DNA of 64,000 nucleotides from NCBI GenBank assembly GCA_003339415.1, contig PDHQ01000019.1, forward strand, positions 124,001-188,000, written 5' to 3'. Each line of letters opens with the position of its first letter. The stretch's first letter is position 1. The notes under the pieces are model-generated. The model was not told the DNA's origin, searched no databases, and was given only the letters and a program-made list of their open reading frames with translations. A program made the translations under genes and the position numbers. Source of the DNA: Ophiocordyceps camponoti-saundersi (nom. inval.). Taxonomy: Eukaryota > Ascomycota > Sordariomycetes > Hypocreales > Ophiocordycipitaceae. Of this stretch, positions 1 through 9,979 are shown piece after piece.

Positions 1-1461
1 CCAGCAAGACAATAAAAGGCGTGATGCACAGCGCTGTCTGAAGAAACTTTCCGATGGTGTACGTAATAACCATGTCAACGTCATCCCTTATGGCGTGTCG
101 GATGGCACCTAGGTCGCAGTTTGGAATGGGCAGCAAGATCAACCCGATAAAGGTCCTCGACAGATGGGCAGCTGCGGCGAGGGAGTTGATGCTGTTGACG
201 ACGTACTCGACGAGAAAGAAGAGGACAACGTTAGAAGCGAGAAAAAGCATAAAGGCAACAGGAAGAGAAAGCTCCGGATCCGGCTGGTCATCCGCTAAAG
301 TCGAGGCCTCCCCGCGTGTTTCCATGACCAAGCGTCTCAGCCGTTTGTGTTCCTCGAGGTCAGATATTCCGTGCGCCATCAGAGACCCCGGCATGGCAAG
401 CCCTTGATGAGTTGTTAGGACGCCAGTGGAAGACCACGGCTTCGCTGGGACCTTCATGGACGCTTCGGAAAAGACGGCCTCATGCGTCTTAAGCTGACAG
501 AGCAGAAAAAGAGCGTAAACGACGATGAGGACGACGGAGGCGCCCCGCGATTGCTTTGCGAGATTGGTCTCCGACGTCTGGCCCAGTAGCTTTGACGCTG
601 TCGGAATGAGGAGACTGGTCGCTGAGAGAGATAAGAGGTTCGACGAGATGTGGGCTATATTGTAGTTGAAGTGTTGCTGCAGTCGACGAACACCGCCGGC
701 GATGAAGCTGAGTCCAAGGATGAGAAGGATGTTGGCGAGGATTCCTCCGATGAGTGTAGTCTGGAGGATGATGATTTCCCTGTTCATTAGAAGTAGGACT
801 GAGGAGATGAGTTGGACGAGGTTGCTGGAGGTCGGTCGTCAGACGTCAGTAACCTTCAGCCAGCGAAGTGCCACATTAAACTCTGAGTAAGTATGATGGA
901 TGGTATTACCATGTGGAAATATATAGCAAGCTCGAGTAGGTCTTCCCCAGCCGCAACTGAAGTTCATCGAGGCCAAACTCCGATAAGAACTGAAGCGGTA
1001 TGGTAGCCAGGAAGTTGACTACAAACGTCTCGACGGAGTTGCCTCTGGTGGCATGTAACGCAATGCCGGCGGGGACGAGAAGGAGGAGCAAATTCAGCCA
1101 GCTGTTGAACACCGTTCGTTGCAGTTGGTTCCATAGCGTGAATGGGACGGTAGGGCGGACTCGGCGGATGATTCCCCGCTCGGCGCGTTCTTGGTCGTCT
1201 GCTTCGATCTGGGAGTCGTAGTATTCGGGACGGGGGTCGTTGTGTTGCGGAGCGCTTGCCGGCCTCGAGCGTGGGGAGACTTGGTCGGTTGTTGGCTGGC
1301 TTTCGAGACGGTTGCTCACGTCTTGAGATGAAGAATTCCAGTCTGGATTCGTGGGGGGTTTGTCGACGATAGGCGCGCCTTGGTGGTTGGCTGCAGGTGA
1401 GGGAGGGGGTTAGGGCCTCGCGCGAGGATCCCCGGTGGGAGGGGTGTGTCTTACAGGACAT
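1..1461 (-). CDS. CAX-family Ca2+/H+ exchanger-like protein, 3' end beyond the window
   Basis: Three-exon model: 1455-1461 (7 nt, ATG at 1461), 910-1390 and 1-824; introns 1391-1454 (GTAAGA...CTGCAG) and 825-909 (GTAATA...CTCCAG). The joined frame gives a hydrophilic N-tail starting MSSNHQGAP, then membrane segments (NSWLNLLLLLVPAGIAL; NREIIILQTTLIGGILANIL; PVAFMLFLASNVVLFFLVEY) matching vacuolar Vcx1/CAX exchangers, which swap cytosolic Ca2+ for vacuolar protons. The last visible residues lie in the second CAX repeat, so only the end of the protein is missing. Oddly, the c-1 motif GNAVE reads CNLVQ (Gln at about 167) and the c-2 motif GNAAEH is replaced by a PNCDLG stretch, so both ion-binding acidic positions look lost. 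Family membership is well supported; transport activity is doubtful. The downstream neighbour is the HET gene on the same strand. Confidence 0.8.
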
Positions 1462-2339
1462 TTTGGAGCTGTGCCCTGGGAGGCCGTGAGGGAGGTGGGA
1501 GACGAAACGGAGCGGATCGAACAACGCTGAGAGTGAAGATATGTTGATTATGCATGAGATGGATAGTCTTCTACCTCTGCTTCTGGAAGGGAAGTATTCG
1601 TATCCACGGGTTCCTATCAAGTCCTCTCTCGCAGCATGATGGGCTTATGTGCTTACAGCTGATATCTGAGTGATTCGATACGCGGATCTAGCTGGTTGGG
1701 GAATAATCTAAGCGGAAAGCGGCAAGCTGAAGACGGGATCCTTGGCAGAGTAATCCGTAGAATCTGCTGCGTACATGCATGGTATTATTCTGCAAGTATG
1801 GCGGGCTGTGGTTCGTTCCCTGCTTTAAAGTATAGAGAGAGCCACCGTCATCCCTCATACCGCAAGTTGAAGGCCACTTAATGGGTTGTGAGACCAAGGC
1901 ATTGGAGGCTTATCAATCTCTTACAGCCGCTTACTTTAATGGGATTTGTCTTTCAAACTGGACGTTATGTTACATATCGTTCGGTCGAAACCTTTTACTC
2001 TCTCCTCTCACCTTATCTCAACTCTTTCCAATCGTCTTATTGTCGTCTTCTTCTCCAATGGACTCCTCGAGAGTCAAATGGGTTTATGCCGAAACTAGGT
2101 ACGAATCATAACGTACAATACTGCTCTCAACTGCCCGAGTGAACCGTGCATGCAGGGAAAGCTGGTTGAGTTGTCTGTTCCATCTGCTTAACATGTTTAT
2201 AGTTATGCATACAAGTTACGTCAACTACCAAGACATACAATCTTCAGTCTTCTCCGTCCCGCTGTTTCGGCCGCTGATCGTCACTCATCTCCGTCTTCCC
2301 CATGGCTAAGTTCTCCAATCATGGAGACTATCGTACTGA
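1462..2339. other. Intergenic, CAX-like 5' end to HET 3' end
   Basis: Both flanking genes read leftwards, so this holds the CAX-like promoter and the HET gene's 3' flank. Short open frames on both strands have no recognisable domain or start context. No RNA gene or repeat was seen. Confidence 0.5.
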
Positions 2340-5300
2340 CTATATAAGCGGGCTGAATAGACGTGACTCCGGGTCCCAAAAGCAATACTCCTTGAAAGTC
2401 CTGTACCGCTTATCAAGAAGCTGGAGTATCTCCCCTTTTCTCACAGGATCCAAAACACTTCTAGCGGCCTCATCGAAAATCACCGCGGTAATCTGAGCTG
2501 TTGCGCCGACTCGATGGCGGATAATCATCAAGCTTATTTCGCTACCTCGCATAGCCTCAAACACAGTTTCTTTAGATATGCAAAGGTTGCTGTGCATCAT
2601 TCTGATTAGATGATAGAGTATCTCCCCCTTTTCTGCAAACTCAGTGCTTGTAGCGGCCCATCGGATAACTATACGCTCGGTCCTTGCCTTGTCTCCGTAT
2701 TGTTGCAACACGGACTTGATTGCTTTCTCCCCCTTCTTGCTCAGGACTCTTCTAAACTGGTTCTCAGCCGCTATCGTGTCGTCGTCTGGCTCATTAAGGA
2801 GGATTTCGAATATCGTGGCTTCTGTGAGAAAGGCTGGTTGGATGTCGCGCCGAGCAGCGTTGCGGAGAGCCGAGTTGGTCATCTGGGCTTCATCGCTATC
2901 GTTTTCGAGGAAGAAAGCCAAGTCTTCTTTTGCTGTTTTGACGGTCGCAATGCGTTTGTTAGTAGTTTCGGTATCGTCAGGTTGCCAAGTGAAAAGTGGT
3001 TGCCAATGAACAGGTGGTTGCATGAGTTGTCTTTGACGGCTGGCGAAGTTGAAAAACCCGACAATCCACTCGCAAACCGGTACGTTCCCACTGTGTGTAT
3101 CGAGGAGAGACTTCAAGGTCATTCCTCTGCTCAGGGCAAATCGTATAATGGTATGATTGATTTTGCTTTCGCGCAGGTTGACTCCAGCCTCGCGGTTGAG
3201 TGTATCCTTGACTAAATCGATGTCTTCTTTATAAGCCAAGCGAATCATTATATCTGTAATCCCCTCGTAGTGGCCTCGTCTGTCAAGAAGAGTTTGGAGT
3301 GCATCGTGCTCTAGTTGAAGAATCCCCGTGTAAATGTCCTCTGTGACTAGTACGTTGTTGATGAGCCTTCCAAGGAGCAGTATCCTCAAGGTTTCGTCCC
3401 CGTGGATGCGGGCTACATCGAGAAGCTCCTTGGTAACCTCCAATCGTTCGGCTGGTGCGTTGAGCACTACTTCCAAAATTGTCAGTCCTCTCTTCATAGC
3501 TGCCATGATGGTTTCGGCATCGATGGAGGCCACCCTGCCCTGTTTTTGGAGAAATCGCTGTATCTTCTCTCTTGAGAGGCCAGATTCGATGATTTGCTTC
3601 AATCCACGTCTGTATAGTTTCAGCGAAAAGCTGTCGAGACTCTTCAGCAGGTCACCAATCGTTCGAGGTTTTGACTCAACCAGATCCGCATTCTCCTCGA
3701 AGAGATACGACAACGTGTTCCTGGCGACAACGTCTTCGCTGATTGTGTAATTGGCTTGTATCGCCTCTCTCGCGCCCACGTCGGAGGCCATATCGAGTAG
3801 GGCGTAGATTCTGTCTCGAGCATCTGTTGCCTGGTTCCATCTGAATCTCCGGAGCAGCGTAAAGAGGTTCTGGTCCTGACTCCACCAAGACGATCTTCTG
3901 GAAGGCCCAGGCATAATGTCAAGCACCGCCTGACAATGTTCTTCTACTTCTATCCCCAAAAGTCTGGGCGCGAGAGCAAACGACTTGGCTCCAGTCCATC
4001 CCGTGCTGCACCCGACAATGGCAGTTTTGGCCATGCCCACCTCCCGTAAGATCCAGATTCTCTCGAACCACGGTTTCTTCGCCAACTGACGAAGCCCACA
4101 GCGCTGTGTTTCAAGATGCACAGCTCGATCTTGGTTGGGGGATGATTGTAACCTTTCCCAAACCTCGAGCCAGCGAGGGTCATCGTATGACCAGTGCCGA
4201 AAGGCGGATCCAGGAGAATGTTTCTCGAGCTCTCTGAGCGAAGACATGAGAACCTTGACTTCGAAAGTGCCGATCCCGAGCCAGATGACAACCCTCTCGG
4301 CCTGGGCGTAGATACGACTCATATGCGCAACTTGATGACCTCGCTCGCGTAGGTCACCCTGGTCGATACAGATGGCGTCTATCCAGAGAATCCGGTCCTT
4401 CTCTGGTTGTCTCAAGTGTTGCATTGCGTCATAGAGATTCGCGGTAACGGGCAAGACTTGGCCATCGACCATGACTCTATCTGTAAGATCGTTGGATCCC
4501 CAGGTGTACGACAGCGCTTCATAAGGGATAAGGGTCTCGGGGTCGTCCATGTAAGCCTGGAAAATCTCACACTTCACCAGTGACCCAGTTCCGGCCTCGA
4601 GCCTCAGCAAACGAAAGCCAGGTCGATCGAGATTGAAACGCTGGTGTTGGAAGAGACTCGAAAGCGTATCCTCGGACGTTAGCTTTTCTGGGTCGAGAAG
4701 GTGTAAGAGGCAGATCGTATAGGCAGCAGCAGCTACCGCGGCAGCTTCAAAGTCCCGATGGCCGTCGGAAGCGTCGTAATACCCGCTGATGCCGCAAACA
4801 ACTAGAAATGGCGAATGAACTGGTAGGGTTGCAGCCGTCGTCTCGAAGCAGGACAGACTGTTCTCTATCGCAAGTCTGTCAAGCAGAGCCGGATTTCCAA
4901 GGTGTTGCCTGGAGGATCCAAGCAAGCCGTGGTGAATCCTAGGCTGTTGCCGCTCAGGATTGAAGGTCTTGGAGACCAATTCTAGTACCCTTGGGTTCCG
5001 GAGACGCTGAAGCCATCCTACATAGCCGCAGCTGGTAGCCAGCTCCTTCACGGGCGCTCGAACAACGAGAGACGGCCGACCTGAATGACCCTGGATAAAG
5101 AGCTCATTGTTTTCCACGGTTTTCTGGGCGTCAAGTTGCAGAACGCCGTGCTGGTGACGGTCCGGATGGATGCCGACAACGACATCACCAACGCGAGTCT
5201 CTCGCCGATGAGATACATTTCCGTCGCTGCTGAGAAGAAATCCTGCTCGTACTTGTGGAAACTGCTCCAGCAGGTAATTGATGATGTCGGCAACGTTGAC

Positions 5301-5498
5301 GGGCTGTCTGGTCTGGTCAGATGCGCCAGCCACCACGACGTGATGAGGACCAGCCCGGCCGAGACTATAGCTAACTTTGGTGCGTTCGCAGGTGTACTGA
5401 TGATGGACCTCGTCCAGGAAAGCCGTGACCAAGGTGTGGTCTTCGGGGGAGACTGTTACCAAGGCGATTGTATACAGACTTTGGAGACCTGGCTCCAT
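2340..5498 (-). CDS. PNP-HET fusion protein with C-terminal helical repeats (NLR-like/incompatibility)
   Basis: Single-exon, 1052 residues, ATG at 5498. Residues about 8-270 resemble the nucleoside-phosphorylase (PNP_UDP) fold that forms the N-terminus of many fungal NLR proteins (YTIALVTVSPED start; RAGFLLSSDG and VGDVVVG segments; SPFLVVCGISGYYD then a small-residue helix). Residues about 295-500 are a HET domain with its hallmarks: YEALSYTWG (about 327-334), LWIDAICIDQ (371-380) and RIYAQAERVVIWLG. From about 600 to the end the protein is charged and helical, with weak units of 25-35 residues like the ankyrin-type repeats of Sordariomycete NLR/HET proteins (for example ITAVIFDEAARS...EILQLLDKRY). 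No NACHT or NB-ARC P-loop is visible. HET domains trigger cell death in heterokaryon incompatibility; a self-recognition role is inference. PNP catalytic competence cannot be judged by eye. Confidence 0.88.
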   Translation of the reverse strand: MEPGLQSLYTIALVTVSPEDHTLVTAFLDEVHHQYTCERTKVSYSLGRAGPHHVVVAGASDQTRQPVNVADIINYLLEQFPQVRAGFLLSSDGNVSHRRETRVGDVVVGIHPDRHQHGVLQLDAQKTVENNELFIQGHSGRPSLVVRAPVKELATSCGYVGWLQRLRNPRVLELVSKTFNPERQQPRIHHGLLGSSRQHLGNPALLDRLAIENSLSCFETTAATLPVHSPFLVVCGISGYYDASDGHRDFEAAAVAAAAYTICLLHLLDPEKLTSEDTLSSLFQHQRFNLDRPGFRLLRLEAGTGSLVKCEIFQAYMDDPETLIPYEALSYTWGSNDLTDRVMVDGQVLPVTANLYDAMQHLRQPEKDRILWIDAICIDQGDLRERGHQVAHMSRIYAQAERVVIWLGIGTFEVKVLMSSLRELEKHSPGSAFRHWSYDDPRWLEVWERLQSSPNQDRAVHLETQRCGLRQLAKKPWFERIWILREVGMAKTAIVGCSTGWTGAKSFALAPRLLGIEVEEHCQAVLDIMPGPSRRSSWWSQDQNLFTLLRRFRWNQATDARDRIYALLDMASDVGAREAIQANYTISEDVVARNTLSYLFEENADLVESKPRTIGDLLKSLDSFSLKLYRRGLKQIIESGLSREKIQRFLQKQGRVASIDAETIMAAMKRGLTILEVVLNAPAERLEVTKELLDVARIHGDETLRILLLGRLINNVLVTEDIYTGILQLEHDALQTLLDRRGHYEGITDIMIRLAYKEDIDLVKDTLNREAGVNLRESKINHTIIRFALSRGMTLKSLLDTHSGNVPVCEWIVGFFNFASRQRQLMQPPVHWQPLFTWQPDDTETTNKRIATVKTAKEDLAFFLENDSDEAQMTNSALRNAARRDIQPAFLTEATIFEILLNEPDDDTIAAENQFRRVLSKKGEKAIKSVLQQYGDKARTERIVIRWAATSTEFAEKGEILYHLIRMMHSNLCISKETVFEAMRGSEISLMIIRHRVGATAQITAVIFDEAARSVLDPVRKGEILQLLDKRYRTFKEYCFWDPESRLFSPLI

Positions 5499-6510
5499 AT
5501 TGATGAGGTGCTACCAATGAGCAAGAGCCAAGGTATTGTGATGAAGACTTGGGAATCAGAGAGATGCTACTGTTTGCTTCTACTGCTGAGGAGCGAGGAA
5601 ATTACCCATGTTGCTGACGCACTGCCATGACGAAGAGTGAGGCGGGGGAAGCTGGCCAACCAGTGGCAAGCCCTCACTGCGGAGCGAAGGCTAAGAGGGA
5701 TCGTCCACACATTGGAGAGGGCTGTGCCAATGTGGCTATGGTGTGTCGACGCCGCGTGCATGCATCAAGGCTGCCTGTGGATAGCAGCGGAATAGCCTCA
5801 TCAGATCGCCAAATGTGTAAAGTGTACAAAGGGATAGACAGGAGCAAGGCCTTGGACCAAATAAGCACGAGACTATGATGAAGGTCTTTGAAACACTGAC
5901 GAGCCTTGGTAGACGGGCAAATATAAGGTGTTGTCAAGCTGTGAATACGCGTAAGCTATGAGATCCGGCAGGCCTGAAGCAACAGCACCAGTTCTCGTGA
6001 CATTTACTCAGAAACGGGATTTGAGTCGGACGGTGTCAAGTCTAAGACATGCTGCTGAGCTTCGGTCAGCGCCACGAAGAGGGTTGGCGCTGCACAGGCT
6101 GAGTCGGCTTATTCCCGTCTTCTTGTACCTAGTAAGTGCAAGCAATGTCCGTTAGGAGTCGTCGTTTGGACTGGAGATGCCACGAATCTCTCTAGCAAAC
6201 AGACGATTTCCCCCCGTCGGCCTCGACAGAATCTAGATGAGGATATATGTATTCGCGTGTGCAGTCTTGGAACAGTCTGATGGAACTGCATGTTTTGCCT
6301 GTGAAAGGAACGTGGGTATATTCGGAAGAGTCTATAAGTTTCTACTAAACATGCTTGCTCGTTTACGCAGTCAAATCGTACGTCCAACGTCTAGCTGAAT
6401 CGAAGACGAACATTGACTTCACTGCGTACCTAGGTAGCCACGCTCTCAGGCACTTGAGTATCAATATTAACAAATACGAAAAGATGGCGATTCAAGTCAT
6501 GGCGCCCGCG
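5499..6510. other. Intergenic, HET 5' end to secreted-protein 3' end
   Basis: Promoter side of the HET gene and 3' flank of the next leftward gene. Only short open frames without coding character; no repeats or RNA genes recognised. Confidence 0.5.
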
Positions 6511-8559
6511 TCAAGCGGTCCAAGATAGGTCTCTCCTAAGCCGAGAAAACCCAGGAGGACGAGCCCCCCCGGGAGGTGCTGGCCCCCCGGGAGGTGCTGG
6601 ACCCCCAGGACGTGCTGCCCCTCCCGAACCTTGCCGAATGGCAGCGGGTTGAGGAGAACGACTTCCGCCCGAGCCGCCGCTCGAAAGGGAACCGGGCCTT
6701 GGAGGAGGGTTTACGCCGGGGACGGGGGCAGGGACCGAAGATCCCCGATTGCCGGTGCCTGACGACCCGCCCCCACCGCCAGACTGTCCTGGTCTCTGAG
6801 GGGGTTTAATCCCAGGTGCCGTTTCGGTTTTTTTCTTCCCAGCGCTCTTGTCGGGTTCCTGCGTTTTCCTCCCTTTCTCTCTCGAACCATCTCCGTTTCC
6901 ATTTGGTAACTTCGGCGTAAGGTCGTTGAGCTTGCTCGACCCATCATTTCCCTTGGTATTCTTGTCCGCCGGACCGCCGGCCTGAGGAACTCGCTGGGTT
7001 GATCTATTCTCTGCTTCGCGTCTCGATCTATTGGCACCAGAACTGGACTGACGTTGGTCTCTGTTCACTGTATCGCCCACCTGGGATCCAGGCTGGTTTG
7101 ATCTGTTATCTGCTTCGCGTCGTGACCTATTGGCACCAGAACCGGACTGACGTTGGTCTCTGTTCACTGTATCGCCCGCCTGGGATCCAGGCTGGTTCGA
7201 TCCGTTCTCTGCTTCGCGTCGTGACCTATTGGCACCAGAACCGGACTGACGTTGGTCTCTGTTCACTGTATCGCCCGCCTGGGATCCAGGCTGGCTTGAT
7301 CCGTCCCCTCCTGGGCCCCTGGGAACGGTGGCGTCGGGAACAGGCTCGGGTTGTTGACCTTCTGTATTCTTCTTCTTCTTCTTCTTCTTCTTCTTTTCTT
7401 TCTTCTCCGGAGGGTCAAGGTCGATCTCATTTGTTCCATTCGGATCGGTTACCTTCTTCTTTTTAGGGGGTTTGGTAGGCTTGATTGGGTCGGTAGGCTC
7501 GGCGGGCGTGGCGGTAGACTGTGTTGGCGAGGGCGCCTGAGAGTTCGTGATTAACGTGGGCGTCTGCGAGGTCGTGCTCGGCGTGGGCGTCTCAGAGGTC
7601 GTGGTTGACGTGGTCGACTGCTTGGACTTGGCCGGCGTTGTGGAAATGCTGGACTCGGCTGGCTCGGAACTGGACGAAGAAGTTGGTGTTACCGTCAGCT
7701 CCCTATTCCCATCTGGCCCCGGAACCTGGGGTTTCGGTCCCTTCTGGCTACCGGGCTGGTTGAGATCCGGGTTTCCGATGATGACGGGCCGGATGATGTT
7801 GTTTTCGCGGATCACCTCCGTCACTGTCGGTTGGGGGTCAGTCTGCGTACCACTTCCGGGGGAGTTTTCGGTCGGAAGTGGCTGATCCAAGGTATTTCCC
7901 CCGTTTGTTTCTTCGAAACCCGGCGCCAGAAGGGTCTCTGTAACGGTCTGAGGCGGTGAAAAGGGCTCTGTAACGGTCTGAGGCGGTATAAAGGGTTCAA
8001 CGCTGCTTATCTCAGGCTGAGCAGTTGATTCGTTGGAACCATCTATCGCGTTGTCTCCTTCCGGAGGAGGCTCGACTTTCTCCAGACATTGCGCTTCGTT
8101 TTGGAACCCCCATCTCTCTATCAGCATTAAATTGGGAGGGTTGCCTTCGAATGCTTTGCAGAACTTCTCCGTTCCACAAGACTCGGGAGTGCTTTCAGAA
8201 TTGCCGCAATTCTCTTCGTCCGATCCATTCTCTATCCGAGGAATCGGCAATGCTGTTGATTCAACGCCGCTGGCGGGATCGGGATCGTGATCGTCAAAGC
8301 AGAGCGTAGAATTGTCATATGTTCTTTTCCACCGGGGAATCTTCCTGACGAGTTGTTCGCGTTCTGGTCCTTTCTTGTCCATCAACTTGCAGAACTCGTC
8401 TGTGCCGCACACTTCATCTGTAACCAGGTTGCCCTCGTTACAACTCTGTACATTTATCTGGTTCGGTTGGAGTTCTATTGGGTTAGGGTAGAAAGGCAGT
8501 TTGCCGTTGAAGGCAGTGACTGCAGCAAGACTGCTGATTAGAATGACGGTGGCCTTCAT
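6511..8559 (-). CDS. Secreted low-complexity protein with Kex2-type tandem repeats (KEP-like candidate)
   Basis: Single-exon, 682 residues, ATG at 8559. Signal peptide MKATVILISSLAAVTA is followed by two related cysteine modules (about 40-87 and 118-158), each with a CGT[DE]xFCK core. Then come a Ser/Thr/Pro-rich stalk, a Lys-rich run (about 385-397) and three 33-residue repeats (about 421-519) with core QPGSQxGDTVNRDQRQ, each ending RSRR followed by EA. The C-terminus is Gly/Pro-rich with another dibasic site (RLRR-DLSWTA). RxRR-EA looks like a Kex2 site followed by a dipeptidyl-aminopeptidase trim signal, as in fungal Kex2-processed repeat proteins, whose products include pheromones, repellents and ribosomally made cyclic peptides. 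No UstYa-type maturation gene lies nearby, so a cyclised product is not supported. It could instead be a structural wall or adhesion protein. No known family was recognised for the cysteine modules. Confidence 0.8.
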   Translation of the reverse strand: MKATVILISSLAAVTAFNGKLPFYPNPIELQPNQINVQSCNEGNLVTDEVCGTDEFCKLMDKKGPEREQLVRKIPRWKRTYDNSTLCFDDHDPDPASGVESTALPIPRIENGSDEENCGNSESTPESCGTEKFCKAFEGNPPNLMLIERWGFQNEAQCLEKVEPPPEGDNAIDGSNESTAQPEISSVEPFIPPQTVTEPFSPPQTVTETLLAPGFEETNGGNTLDQPLPTENSPGSGTQTDPQPTVTEVIRENNIIRPVIIGNPDLNQPGSQKGPKPQVPGPDGNRELTVTPTSSSSSEPAESSISTTPAKSKQSTTSTTTSETPTPSTTSQTPTLITNSQAPSPTQSTATPAEPTDPIKPTKPPKKKKVTDPNGTNEIDLDPPEKKEKKKKKKKKKNTEGQQPEPVPDATVPRGPGGDGSSQPGSQAGDTVNRDQRQSGSGANRSRREAENGSNQPGSQAGDTVNRDQRQSGSGANRSRREADNRSNQPGSQVGDTVNRDQRQSSSGANRSRREAENRSTQRVPQAGGPADKNTKGNDGSSKLNDLTPKLPNGNGDGSREKGRKTQEPDKSAGKKKTETAPGIKPPQRPGQSGGGGGSSGTGNRGSSVPAPVPGVNPPPRPGSLSSGGSGGSRSPQPAAIRQGSGGAARPGGPAPPGGPAPPGGARPPGFSRLRRDLSWTA
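7003..7299 (-). repeat. Three in-frame 99-bp coding repeats
   Basis: The motif tgcttcgcg recurs at 7012, 7111 and 7210, exactly 99 bp apart. The units are nearly identical and encode the 33-residue Kex2-flanked repeats. Low divergence suggests recent duplication or homogenisation. Confidence 0.93.
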
Positions 8560-9979
8560 CTTGCTGCTGTCGTCCGAGGTATGGACCGGTGCTCAGGCAA
8601 GAAATGACTCGGAGTAGATCAACGCAGCTGCTGAAGACAGAACTGCAAAGAAAGGCACATCAAACACATCCGATAACAGCAGATCTGTCTCTACGGCTGA
8701 AATGGAGGAGAAAATTTCCCTTGGAGATATCTTTTATATGTATATACACATGGGCGATGTGACTCGTAGCAAACACCAGACGGAATAGCAGCGGACACTA
8801 CTAACCTTGAAACGAGGGGTGAAATAGCAGTCTAGAATGACTTCTGCATCCGGCTCAAGTCCGAATGGCTGGAGTCTGTAAGCTTCACGGGTCTAGAAAC
8901 AATTGTCGTAGGACGGGCTATGGAGCCGACTTATCAAGAATCTGGCTAGGCTGCAGTCGCCGAGCCCAGTGCTTCAGCTTCAGAGACTCCTTCAGCTGTG
9001 GAAACTGACGATCAAACGAGCATTCGCCCTTTACCTCACCATGACTATCATTTTGCAGAAATAGACGGCGGCGAGTCGAGTGCTGAGGCCAAAATAGAGG
9101 TGTGATCCGCAGACTGGGGATCCCAGGTGAGAACATTCTTGAGAGAAAAGGTCATCTTTCGTCTGGTCTTGATGAAGAGGATTATCCCAGAACAGGATGT
9201 TTCAGCCGTTTCCAGGGCTCGTGGCGGTAGGAAACAAGTTGATTATCATGATATACGTCTCATCGTCGGCTTTGACTTACACGACCACATCAGATAGGGC
9301 TGAGTCGAGTACATTCATCTAGGGCTGACGGGAAGCGGGAGCCCGCTCATACGGCCTGTTTTGAAACTGAAGCGGTCACCGGCGAGCCCTGTAGATGGGC
9401 AAGCAAGCTATCCTGACTCGCCCTCGGCAACTTGTGTAAAGAGAAGCCGGCCGATTTCCTTCTCTTGGCCAACAGCGTGACATTGAGTCAAGATGGTGAC
9501 TGTGTCGTGGCTGAAGGGAGTCAAGTGAACAGTGCTATTGATAAAGATGATGCAGACTAGATAGTGGACTTGGTAAACGAAGAGGGCACAGGTTGGCTGG
9601 CGGTATTCGTTGAGATGCAGGACGCCGGTCGTCGAAATGATAATGACTCAGCAGAGCCCTCACTGTGGCTTACGGGGAGGCTATGACCTTCGTGGCTGAA
9701 TTATGTATCGCAGCCTCGTGTCCAAAAAAAGACTAGCGCGTCGCAAAAACAAAGAAGCTCCTCCGCCAGCCAGCACCAGCCTCCTCTCCTTAGTAGCTAC
9801 CGAGATTAGGAGCTCGCCAAAGACAAAGAGGCAAAAGCCGCGTCTCCCTCCCATCAAACGCCCATCGACGACGCGCTCTGATCACGGCCGAGCCTCGCTG
9901 GGCGAAGGTCAAAGCCGACGACGAAAAAAGACGCGCTTTTCCCCACAGCGCGCCCTCACGGGCTTCGTCGAGCTTCGCC
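8560..9979. other. Divergent intergenic region upstream of the secreted protein and Nup170
   Basis: Contains the promoters of the leftward secreted protein and the rightward nucleoporin. Only short frames without coding character. Base composition shifts to GC-rich from about 9700 as Nup170 approaches. No repeats or RNA genes seen. Confidence 0.5.

Noticed and set aside
6999..7466. 155-residue + frame with three repeats
   Set aside because: Antisense reading of the 99-bp coding repeat; no signal peptide or start context, while the - frame has both.
6511..8559. Dikaritin/ustiloxin-type RiPP precursor
   Set aside because: Kex2-type repeats are present, but there is no short Tyr-containing core peptide of the known kind and no UstYa-like gene in the window; kept only as a general Kex2-repeat candidate.
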